Source: Duganella radicis
GTDB taxonomy: Bacteria; Pseudomonadota; Gammaproteobacteria; Burkholderiales; Burkholderiaceae_D
Direction of reading: 5' to 3'
Assembly (NCBI RefSeq): GCF_009720825.1
Contig: NZ_WNKY01000010.1
Location: forward strand, 62,001-126,000
Length of the DNA: 64,000 nucleotides
Of this stretch, positions 54,981-62,533 are shown piece after piece (position 1 is the first letter of the stretch; each line of letters opens with the position of its first letter). Under the pieces are notes generated by a model. The model did no database searches. It saw nothing but the letters and a program-made list of their open reading frames with translations, and was not told the DNA's origin. The position numbers were made by a program, and so were the translations under genes.

Positions 54981-55904
54981 TTATACTTCGCTGGCGATAG
55001 GATCGGTAGAGGCAATGGCCTTACCGCGTTCGGTATTGCGGGTATTGTAGAACGTCGCGGCCATGCCGGACGCGAGAATGATACCGATGCCGGCCCAGCT
55101 ATGCCAGTCGAACACGTCGCCGAAGATGAACACGCCCCACAGGCTGGAGAACACGATGCCGGTGTACTGCAAATTGGCCACCACCAGCGTGTTGCCCAAG
55201 CGGTAGGCGCGCGTCATGGCGATCTGCGCGCTGGTGGCGCACACGCCGATGGCCAGCAACAGCAGGCCGCTGCGCCAGCTGCTGATCGGATGGAACACCG
55301 GACCGTCGCCGCCGCCGGTGAGGAACACGCCGACGATGCCGGCCGCCAGATTCATCACGGTGAAATAGAACACCACGCGGTTTTCCGGCTCGCCGGCCAG
55401 CCCCATTTTGCGGACCTGCATGTAGGCGGTGGCGGTAATCACGCTGGAGCCGAGCGCGATCAGGGCCGGCGTCAGCTGGTTGGCGTGGAAGGCGGGGCGC
55501 AGCAGCAGGGTGACGCCGACAAAGCTCAGGCCGACCGCCACCATCAGCGGCCATTTGACGTCATTCCTGGCATGCCACCAGCCAAGCGCGAACAGCCACG
55601 CGGCGATCCAGATCGGCGACATGTAGTTGAGGGTCATGGCGGTGGCCAGCGGCAGCTCGCCGATCGAGTAGTACCACAGCCACAGCGAAGTCACGCCGAT
55701 CAGGCCGCGCCACAGGTGGGCGCCCGGCATGGCGGTACGGAAGGTTTCGCCGGACAGCTTGATAATCATGCCGAGGGCGATCACGCCGACCACGCCCCGG
55801 TACAAGACTAACTCGGATGTTGAAAACTCTGCGGAGGCCAGCTTGACGCACACCCCCATTACCGCAAACATGAAACTAGCAAACAACATCCAGAGTGACT
55901 GCAT
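54981..55904 (-). CDS. DMT/EamA-family transporter
   Basis: A 307-residue membrane protein with about ten TM helices and two EamA repeats. The first starts LWMLFASFMFAVMGVCVKLA and ends near WPLMVAVGLSFVGVTLLL. The second starts LIALGSSVITATAYMQVRKMG and ends WAGIGIILASGMAATFY. These proteins usually export metabolites; the substrate is unknown. It lies 9 nt after the Rieske oxygenase gene on the same strand, so it is likely co-transcribed with that gene and sseA. Confidence 0.9.
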   Translation of the reverse strand: MQSLWMLFASFMFAVMGVCVKLASAEFSTSELVLYRGVVGVIALGMIIKLSGETFRTAMPGAHLWRGLIGVTSLWLWYYSIGELPLATAMTLNYMSPIWIAAWLFALGWWHARNDVKWPLMVAVGLSFVGVTLLLRPAFHANQLTPALIALGSSVITATAYMQVRKMGLAGEPENRVVFYFTVMNLAAGIVGVFLTGGGDGPVFHPISSWRSGLLLLAIGVCATSAQIAMTRAYRLGNTLVVANLQYTGIVFSSLWGVFIFGDVFDWHSWAGIGIILASGMAATFYNTRNTERGKAIASTDPIASEV

Positions 55905-55913
55905 CGTGAAACC

Positions 55914-57014
55914 TTATAAACTCATTTTGCGTTGATACCACTCGTGGAAGTGCTGCATGCCGTCTTCCATCGGTGACTGATACGGCCCACCGTCCGTTTC
56001 GCCGCGTTCCATCAGGGCTTTGCGGCCGGCGTCCATGCGCTGGCCGATCTCATCGTCCTCGATGCAGGTTTCCATGTAGGCCGCGCGTTCGGCCTCGATG
56101 AATTCGCGCTCGAACAGCACGATTTCTTCCGGATAGTAGAACTCCACCACGTTTCTGGTGCGGTTCGGGCTTTCCGGCCACAGGGTCGAGACGATCAGCA
56201 CGTGCGGATACCACTCGACCATGATGTTCGGGTACAGGGTCAGCCAGATGGCGCCGTACGGAGGCGGTTCGCCGCCGCGGAACTTCAGCACCTGCTCCTG
56301 CCAGTGCTTGTAGACTTCCGAGCCGGATTTCTTCAGCCCCTTGTGCACGCCCACGGTCTGCACGCTGTACTCGCGGCCGAATTCCCAGCGCAGGTCGTCG
56401 CAGGTGACGAAGCTGCCCAGGCCGGGGTGGAACGGCTCGACGTGGTAATCCTCCAGATAGACCTCGATGAAGGTCTTCCAGTTGTAGTCGCAGTTGTGCA
56501 CCTCCACGTGGTCCAGCATGTAGCCGCTGAAATCCAGATCCTTGGTCACGGACAGGTTATTGAGCTGCTCCATCACGTTGTAGCCGTTTTGCTCGAACAG
56601 CAGGCCGTTCCAGCTTTGCAGCTTGGTTTTGGGCAGGTTCAGGCACGGCGTTTCCGGAAAGTGCGGCGCGCCGATCAGTTCACCTTTGAGGTCGTACGTC
56701 CAGCGATGCAGCGGGCAGACAATGTTGTTCGCATTGCCACGGCCGTTGAACATCAGCGCCTGGCGGTGGCGGCAAACGTTGGAGAGCAACTCCAGCCCGT
56801 TGGCGTTACGCACCAGCATGCGTCCTTCGTTCTCTGCGGCAAGGGTGGCAAAGTCGCCGATATTCGGCACCATCAGCTCGTGTCCGACATAACGCGGACC
56901 GGCCTTGAAGAGTTGCTGGATTTCGCGCTCCAGTAGCGCTTCGTCGAAATAGACGTTAACCGGAAGTTGCGCGGTTGGCCGCGCTAGCTTGGCGTGGGTA
57001 CCCAGATCGGACAT
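55914..57014 (-). CDS. Rieske aromatic-ring-hydroxylating dioxygenase alpha subunit-like protein
   Basis: A 366-residue oxygenase. The Rieske 2Fe-2S ligands are in NVCRHRQALMF (CxH) and IVCPLHRWTYDLKG (CxxH), at residues about 80-105. The mononuclear iron site is EDYHVEPFHPGLG with two His. The layout matches the choline monooxygenase/CntA-type single-component alpha subunits. The substrate is unknown, and no reductase or ferredoxin gene is adjacent. AAGGGGGG precedes ATG 57014. Confidence 0.88.
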   Translation of the reverse strand: MSDLGTHAKLARPTAQLPVNVYFDEALLEREIQQLFKAGPRYVGHELMVPNIGDFATLAAENEGRMLVRNANGLELLSNVCRHRQALMFNGRGNANNIVCPLHRWTYDLKGELIGAPHFPETPCLNLPKTKLQSWNGLLFEQNGYNVMEQLNNLSVTKDLDFSGYMLDHVEVHNCDYNWKTFIEVYLEDYHVEPFHPGLGSFVTCDDLRWEFGREYSVQTVGVHKGLKKSGSEVYKHWQEQVLKFRGGEPPPYGAIWLTLYPNIMVEWYPHVLIVSTLWPESPNRTRNVVEFYYPEEIVLFEREFIEAERAAYMETCIEDDEIGQRMDAGRKALMERGETDGGPYQSPMEDGMQHFHEWYQRKMSL

Positions 57015-57244
57015 CCAAACCCCCCTTAATTAAAAATTCAAACCAAGAAGAGACAGAATCCGTAAAGACGACCCGCATTCTTATGCGTTGAGGTGGTATT
57101 TAGGACAGAACCGGCGATTATACCGTCTTTTGCACAATTCGGGGGCGTGCCCGGTAATTGCGATAAAATCCAGAGTTGGCCTCTAATGTTCCACCGGATC
57201 AGGTGGTTTGCTCTAAAATATCGGGCTAAGATAACTGAGTGACT

Positions 57245-57502
57245 ATGTCTAAGAAATTAACTGCTGACGCGACTGCCGCCGCCCCCGTCTCGTTTGAAGA
57301 AGCCATGGCGGAACTGGCGCAACTGGTCGCACAGATGGAGGCCGGCCAACTGCCGCTGGAAGCCTCGGTTGCCGCCTACGCGCGTGGTTCGGAGCTGGTG
57401 AAGTTCTGCGCCGCCCAGCTGGAAAAGGTGGAATCGCAGGTCAAGGTACTGGAGGGCGAAATGCTCAAGCCTTTCGTGGTCACCGGCGAGGGCGAACAAT
57501 GA
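57245..57502 (+). CDS. xseB: Exodeoxyribonuclease VII small subunit
   Basis: An 85-residue helical subunit of ExoVII. The motif VSFEEAMAELAQLVAQMEAGQLPLE and the following SVAAYARGSELVKFCAAQLEKVESQVKVL are characteristic. ATG 57245 is preferred; GTG 57239 would add two residues. It overlaps ispA by 4 nt. The catalytic subunit gene xseA is elsewhere, as is common in betaproteobacteria, where xseB leads the ispA-dxs operon. Confidence 0.96.
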   Translation: MSKKLTADATAAAPVSFEEAMAELAQLVAQMEAGQLPLEASVAAYARGSELVKFCAAQLEKVESQVKVLEGEMLKPFVVTGEGEQ

Positions 57503-58389
57503 ACGCCGCTTTCGAAGACTGGATGAAAACCGTGCAGGCCGGATCGGAAAACGATTTATCCGGTTATCTGCCTGACGCCGAAGTTATCCCGGCCAAGCTG
57601 CACGAAGCCATGCGTTATGCGCTGCTGGGCGGCGGCAAGCGTGTACGCCCGCTGCTGGTGTACGCGGCCGGCGCCCTGTTCGGCGCCGATGCCGCCACGC
57701 TGAGCCGCGCGGCGGCGGCGGTGGAAATGATCCACGCCTATTCGCTGGTGCACGACGATATGCCGTGCATGGACGACGATGAACTGCGCCGCGGCAAGCC
57801 GACGGTGCACGTGGCCTACGACGAGGCCACCGCGCTGCTGGTCGGCGACGCGCTGCAATCGCAGGCTTTCCTGGTGCTGTCCGAGGCGACCACGGTGCCG
57901 CCGGCGCGTCTGGTGGCGATGCTGCGTTTGTTGGCGCATGCCTCCGGCTCGGCCGGCATGTGCGGCGGCCAGGCCATCGATCTGGATAGCATCGGCATCA
58001 GCCTGACGCTGGAGCAGCTGGAACAGATGCACCAGCTGAAAACCGGCGCCTTGCTGCGCGCGTCGGTGGTACTGGGCGCCCTGGCCGGCAAGGATCTGAG
58101 CGAACAAGAATTGAACGCGCTGAATGTGTATGCGCGCGCCATCGGCCTGGCGTTCCAGGTGGTGGACGATGTGCTCGACGCGACGGCCGATTCGGCCACG
58201 CTGGGCAAGACCGCCGGCAAGGACGCCGCCGATAACAAACCGACCTATGTATCGATACTGGGTCTGGAGCCATCGCGCGCGCTGGCGGAAAAATTGCGGC
58301 TCGACGCGCACGCAGCGCTCGCACCGTTTGGAGAAAAAGCTCTGCGATTACGCGAACTCGCGGATTTGATCGTGCAGCGGAAGGCTTAA
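57499..58389 (+). CDS. ispA: Farnesyl diphosphate synthase
   Basis: A 296-residue short-chain prenyltransferase that makes FPP from DMAPP/GPP and IPP. The first Asp-rich motif is HDDMPCMDDDELRRGKPT and the second is FQVVDDVLDATADSATLGK. GGGKRVRPLLVYAAG and LKTGALLRASV are also conserved. ATG 57499 overlaps the xseB stop. dxs begins at the base directly after its stop. Confidence 0.97.
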   Translation: MNAAFEDWMKTVQAGSENDLSGYLPDAEVIPAKLHEAMRYALLGGGKRVRPLLVYAAGALFGADAATLSRAAAAVEMIHAYSLVHDDMPCMDDDELRRGKPTVHVAYDEATALLVGDALQSQAFLVLSEATTVPPARLVAMLRLLAHASGSAGMCGGQAIDLDSIGISLTLEQLEQMHQLKTGALLRASVVLGALAGKDLSEQELNALNVYARAIGLAFQVVDDVLDATADSATLGKTAGKDAADNKPTYVSILGLEPSRALAEKLRLDAHAALAPFGEKALRLRELADLIVQRKA

Positions 58390-60261
58390 ATGAACTTGCT
58401 CGAAAAAATAGATTCCCCGGCCGACGTACGCAAACTGCCGTACAGCCAACTGACGCCGCTGGCGCATGAACTGCGCGCTTACCTGCTGGATTCCGTGTCC
58501 AAGACCGGCGGCCACCTGTCGTCCAATCTGGGCACGGTGGAGCTGACGGTGGCGCTGCACTATGTGTTCAACACGCCGCACGACCGCATCGTGTGGGACG
58601 TGGGCCACCAGACCTATTCGCACAAGATTCTGACCGGTCGCCGCGACAAGATGTCGACGCTGCGCCAGCTGGGCGGCATTTCGGGCTTCCCGAAGCGCGA
58701 CGAATCCGAGTACGACACCTTCGGCACCGCTCACTCGTCGACTTCGATTTCGGCGGCGCTGGGCATGGCGCAGGCGGCCAAGATCAAGGGTGAACATCGC
58801 CACGCCATCGCCGTGATCGGCGACGGTTCGATGACGGCCGGTATGGCCTTCGAAGCGCTGAACAACGCAGGTGTGCAGGACGACGTCAATCTGCTGGTGA
58901 TCCTGAACGATAACGACATGTCGATCTCGCCGCCGGTGGGCGCGCTGAATCGCTATCTGGCGCGCCTGATGTCGGGCCAGTTCTACGCCGCCGCCAAGAA
59001 CGTTGGCAAGTCGATGTTGCCGGCACCTGTGCTGGAGCTGGCGAAGAAGCTGGAAGAACACGCCAAGGGCATGGTGGTTCCGGCCACCATGTTCGAGGAA
59101 TTCGGCTTTAACTACATCGGCCCTATCGACGGCCACGATCTGGACTCGCTGATCCCGACGCTGCAAAACATCAAGCAGCTGAAAGGCCCGCAGTTCCTGC
59201 ACGTGGTGACCAAGAAGGGCCAGGGCTACAAGCTGGCCGAGGCCGAGCCTATCCTGTATCACGGCACCCCCAAGTTCAATCCGGCCGAGGGCATCAAGCC
59301 GGCCGCCGCGCCATCGAAGAAGACTTACACCGAGGTGTTTGGCGACTGGCTGTGCGACATGGCGGCCGCCGACAAAAAGCTGGTCGGCATCACGCCGGCC
59401 ATGCGCGAAGGCTCGGGCATGGTGCGCTTCGATCAGGAATACCCTGATCGCTACTTTGACGTCGGCATCGCCGAGCAGCACTCGGTGACCTTTGGCGCCG
59501 GCCTGGCATGCGAAGGCCTCAAGCCAGTGGTGGCGATTTACTCGACTTTCCTGCAACGCGCTTACGATCAGCTGATCCATGACGTGGCGCTGCAAAACCT
59601 GGACGTGACCTTTGCGCTGGACCGCGCAGGCCTGGTCGGTGCGGACGGCGCCACCCATGCAGGTAACTACGATCTGGCTTATCTGCGCTGCATCCCTAAC
59701 ATGGTGGTGATGGCGGCGTCGGACGAAAACGAATGCCGCCAGATGCTGACCACCGGCTATCACTACAACGGCCCGGCCGCGATCCGCTATCCACGCGGCG
59801 CCGGCGTTGGCGCGGCGATTGCGAAGGAGCTGACGTCGATTAAAATCGGCAAGGGCGAGATCAAGCGCCAGGGCCAGAAGATTGCGATCCTGGGGTTTGG
59901 CTCGATGGTGGCGCCTTCGGTGGCCGCCGGCGAGACTTTGAACGCCACCGTGGCCAATATGCGCTTCGTCAAGCCGCTGGACGTGGAGCTGGTGAAGCAG
60001 CTGGCTGCCGATCACGATTACTTCGTGACGGTGGAAGAGGGCTGCATCATGGGCGGTGCTGGCGCCGCCGTGGCGGAAGCGCTGGCCGCCGAGGGCATCA
60101 TCAAGCCCATGCTGATGCTTGGCCTGCCGGACAAGTTCATCGATCATGGCGATCCGGCCAAGCTGCTGGCCAGCGTGGGCCTGGATGCCGCGGGCATCAC
60201 GGCTTCCATCAAACAGCGTTTTGCCGGCGACGAGCCGCGCCTGGTCGTTAATAACGGCTGA
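58390..60261 (+). CDS. dxs: 1-deoxy-D-xylulose-5-phosphate synthase
   Basis: A 623-residue TPP enzyme that condenses pyruvate and glyceraldehyde 3-phosphate to DXP, precursor of isoprenoids and of the thiamin thiazole. The TPP motif is [20 protein letters not shown]...NDNDMSIS, and the catalytic His region is [19 protein letters not shown]. The transketolase-type C-terminal half includes [18 protein letters not shown]. It completes xseB-ispA-dxs. Its product feeds both IspA (through IPP) and ThiG, both encoded here, and the enzyme needs TPP from the thi operon. Confidence 0.98.
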   Translation: MNLLEKIDSPADVRKLPYSQLTPLAHELRAYLLDSVSKTGGHLSSNLGTVELTVALHYVFNTPHDRIVWDVGHQTYSHKILTGRRDKMSTLRQLGGISGFPKRDESEYDTFGTAHSSTSISAALGMAQAAKIKGEHRHAIAVIGDGSMTAGMAFEALNNAGVQDDVNLLVILNDNDMSISPPVGALNRYLARLMSGQFYAAAKNVGKSMLPAPVLELAKKLEEHAKGMVVPATMFEEFGFNYIGPIDGHDLDSLIPTLQNIKQLKGPQFLHVVTKKGQGYKLAEAEPILYHGTPKFNPAEGIKPAAAPSKKTYTEVFGDWLCDMAAADKKLVGITPAMREGSGMVRFDQEYPDRYFDVGIAEQHSVTFGAGLACEGLKPVVAIYSTFLQRAYDQLIHDVALQNLDVTFALDRAGLVGADGATHAGNYDLAYLRCIPNMVVMAASDENECRQMLTTGYHYNGPAAIRYPRGAGVGAAIAKELTSIKIGKGEIKRQGQKIAILGFGSMVAPSVAAGETLNATVANMRFVKPLDVELVKQLAADHDYFVTVEEGCIMGGAGAAVAEALAAEGIIKPMLMLGLPDKFIDHGDPAKLLASVGLDAAGITASIKQRFAGDEPRLVVNNG

Positions 60262-60415
60262 TTACACGCGCCGCTTCGGCGGCGATTGCTTGGTAGCCGG
60301 CGTCGCCCGGGTGCAGGTGGTCGCCGCTGTCGTAGCGTTGTTGCATGCGTGACGGATGGTCTTTGTCGCGCAGCAGCGCATCCACATCGGCCACCGCGTC
60401 GAACTCCTTGCTCTC
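60248..60415 (-). pseudogene. C-terminal remnant of an SGNH/GDSL-type hydrolase
   Basis: The minus frame ending at TAA 60248-60250 reads EFDAVADVDALLRDKDHPS, then MQQRYDSGDHLHPGDAGYQA and IAAEAARVI. This is the typical end of SGNH hydrolases, with the catalytic DxxH as DHLH. No start and no N-terminal GDS block remain; homology stops near 60415. The last bases overlap the dxs 3' end. Confidence 0.7.
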
Positions 60416-60515
60416 CCTGATCTGCGGTCGGCAGTCATCGGCGCTGCGCGCACGGCTGCTGCTGGATTATCTGACTGCCAAGATTGCCGCCCTGCCGGGC
60501 TACGCCGCCACCTGA
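60405..60515 (+). pseudogene. C-terminal remnant of a LysR-type regulator
   Basis: The plus frame ending at TGA 60513-60515 reads SLICGRQSSALRARLLLDYL then TAKIAALPGYAAT. This looks like the last helix of LysR regulators (LRxRLxLDYL near the C-terminus). No start or HTH is present. It lies head-to-head with the SGNH remnant, and the two tails meet near 60405-60415. Confidence 0.5.
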
Positions 60516-60549
60516 TTTTCCTTGCCTCCGCCGAGGTGTGACCTATATT

Positions 60550-60568
60550 GATATAAATAGTTTATATC
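60550..60568. promoter_or_regulatory. Inverted repeat GATATAAA-TAG-TTTATATC upstream of the M48 gene
   Basis: A perfect 8-bp dyad with a 3-bp spacer, AT-rich in a GC-rich setting, ending 11 bp before the GTG start. It may be an operator or contain the -10 region. Confidence 0.55.
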
Positions 60569-60579
60569 AGGGGGGCGCG

Positions 60580-61317
60580 GTGAAAGCGTTACTCGCCAGT
60601 TTGCTGCTATCGACGGCCGCCGCTTCGGCGCAGGTGCCGGAATCCGGGCGTGTTCAGGAACTGAACTTCAGCGCCGAAGAGGTGGATGCCCGCATGGAAG
60701 ACCGCTATATCGACCGCACCGTCGGGCTGGCGGCTGCCGGCAAGCTGGATGAGGACCGCGCCCTGCTGGCGCGCCTCCGCTACATCAGCACCCAGCTGAT
60801 ACGCGAAGCTATCGAGTTGAAACCGGAAGCCGCCGCATGGCAATGGGAAGTGCACACCACCAGCGATCCTGAAGTTGACGCGATCTGCATGGCCGGTGGG
60901 AAGATCCTGGTCGGCAGCGCTTTTGTGCGCCAGTTGGCGCTTACCGACGGCGAACTGGCGACCTTGCTGGCACACGAAGTGGCGCACGTGGTGGCCGAAC
61001 ATGCGCGCGAAACCTTTTCCGAAGCGATGCTGCTGAACCGTTTGCCGGCGGTGCCGCTGGAGGTGGTGATGGCGCGGCTGGACAGCGATTTGTCGCTGCA
61101 AATCCGCCTGTCGAAATTGTCCAGCCTACAGGAATCCGAGGCCGACCAACTAGGTATGGTACTGGCGCACCGCGCCGGCTGGGCGGCGGATGATATGGTG
61201 AGTTTCTACCGCAAGCTGGCCGCCAGCGAACAATCGGCGCTGGTGTCCGGCGCTTACCCGGCCACCGCCTCGCGCCTCAGCATGGCGCGCGGGATGACCC
61301 TGCTATTCGACTACTAG
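60580..61317 (+). CDS. M48-family metalloprotease, exported
   Basis: A 245-residue protease. A signal peptide of about 17 residues (VKALLASLLLSTAAASA) starts at GTG 60580, which has an AGGGGGG ribosome site. The zinc motif HEVAH is at 132-136 (LLAHEVAHVVAEHARE), and the third ligand region is ESEADQLGMVLAHRAGW. It resembles the catalytic domain of BepA/LoiP-type periplasmic proteases without a TPR domain. Likely role: outer-membrane protein quality control. It overlaps the convergent PduO-type gene by 4 nt. Confidence 0.88.
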   Translation: MKALLASLLLSTAAASAQVPESGRVQELNFSAEEVDARMEDRYIDRTVGLAAAGKLDEDRALLARLRYISTQLIREAIELKPEAAAWQWEVHTTSDPEVDAICMAGGKILVGSAFVRQLALTDGELATLLAHEVAHVVAEHARETFSEAMLLNRLPAVPLEVVMARLDSDLSLQIRLSKLSSLQESEADQLGMVLAHRAGWAADDMVSFYRKLAASEQSALVSGAYPATASRLSMARGMTLLFDY

Positions 61318-61868
61318 CCGCGCTTGCGCTCGTGCTGCCACAGCACGTCGCTGCCGCCGGCGTAGCGGTTCAACACGCGGGACAGCACAAACAACAGATC
61401 CGACAAGCGGTTCACATACTGGCGCGGATGCTCGTGGATGGTCTCGGCCTTGCCCAGCGTGACGATGGCGCGTTCGGCACGGCGGCACACGGTACGGCAG
61501 ACGTGCGCCTGCGCCGCCGCGCGCGAGCCGGCCGGCAGGATGAATTCCGTCAGCGGCGGCAGGGTGGCGTTGTACTTGGCCAGCAGCTCGTCCAGGCGCT
61601 CGACATGCGCTTCCTTGATCATCTGATAGCCCGGGATGCACAACTCGCCGCCCAGATCGAACAGATCGTGCTGGATGGTGACCAGTTCCTCGCGCAGGTC
61701 GGCCGGCATGTCTTCGCACAGCAGCAGGCCGATATGCGAATTCAGTTCATCCACCTCGCCGATGGAGGTGATGCGCACGCTGTCCTTGTCGGTGCGGCTG
61801 CCGTCACCGAGGCCGGTGGTGCCGCCGTCGCCGGTGCGGGTGGCGATTTTAGAGAGTCGGTTGCCCAT
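61314..61868 (-). CDS. Cob(I)yrinic acid a,c-diamide / cob(I)alamin adenosyltransferase, PduO type
   Basis: A 184-residue helical-bundle enzyme that makes adenosylcobalamin from cob(I)alamin and ATP. The ATP motif TRTGDGGTTGLGDGSRTDKD is at residues 11-30. The active-site block is FILPAGSRAAAQAHVCRTVCRRAERAIV, and the C-terminus has NRLSDLLFVLSRVLNRYAG. Length is normal for the family. The SUFU-domain gene lies 6 nt upstream on the same strand. Confidence 0.95.
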   Translation of the reverse strand: MGNRLSKIATRTGDGGTTGLGDGSRTDKDSVRITSIGEVDELNSHIGLLLCEDMPADLREELVTIQHDLFDLGGELCIPGYQMIKEAHVERLDELLAKYNATLPPLTEFILPAGSRAAAQAHVCRTVCRRAERAIVTLGKAETIHEHPRQYVNRLSDLLFVLSRVLNRYAGGSDVLWQHERKRG

Positions 61869-61874
61869 GATGGA

Positions 61875-62432
61875 TCAGCCTTTCGGCGCGATGCTGGCGC
61901 GGCGTGGGTTATAGGGATCGAAGCCCGGCGTGTTCCAGAAATCCTGGATGCCCTTGGATTCGTACATCGGCACTTCCTCGTCGTACATCGGGAACAGGCC
62001 GGCCAGGAAGATGGTGCGGTCCGGCAGTTCGAATTTGATCTGCTCTTCGTTCATGAACTGCGGGCGATAGACGAAGCAGGCGTTCATGGCGCTGTCCTTC
62101 GACATCGGCTGATCCAGCTTGAACGAGGCCTGATAATGGAACGAGCTGTCGTTAAAGAAGGACTGCGCGATGTAGGCGGCGGCGCTGCCCCAGCCGGTGT
62201 CCTTGGTATGCAGCGTGAAGCTGAGTTCCGGCTTGCCCTGTTTCCAGTTGGGGTGATTGGCGTTGGACAGGCCGCAAGTGACGGCGGTGAGCATGTCCTG
62301 CGCCGGGAAGTCCTCAAAATAAAAGATCAGCATGCGTGGAAGGTTATCCAGCGCCACCTGACCAATCCTGGCCTGCACGCCGAACCGTTCTTCCAGCGCC
62401 AGGAGCCAAGCCTGTTCGAAATTGTATTCCAT
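61875..62432 (-). CDS. Suppressor-of-fused (SUFU) domain protein
   Basis: A 185-residue protein. It starts MEYNFEQAWLLALEERFG; the core DMLTAVTCGLSNANHPNWKQGKPELSF and the C-terminal IFLAGLFPMYDEEVPMYESKGIQDFWN fit the bacterial SUFU family. ATG 62432 is chosen; the open frame extends to 62528 but adds unlike residues. Some bacterial SUFU proteins act as immunity proteins to contact toxins, but no toxin gene is near. It is likely co-transcribed with the adenosyltransferase gene. Confidence 0.7.
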   Translation of the reverse strand: MEYNFEQAWLLALEERFGVQARIGQVALDNLPRMLIFYFEDFPAQDMLTAVTCGLSNANHPNWKQGKPELSFTLHTKDTGWGSAAAYIAQSFFNDSSFHYQASFKLDQPMSKDSAMNACFVYRPQFMNEEQIKFELPDRTIFLAGLFPMYDEEVPMYESKGIQDFWNTPGFDPYNPRRASIAPKG

Positions 62433-62533
62433 ACTCGTGTTCCAGTAGTTGTAGTAGCTGCGCCCGAAAGAATACAACAAATCAGCGTTTGTGCTTACAA
62501 TTGTTCCAATCCGTGTTTTCAGGCGCATAACCC

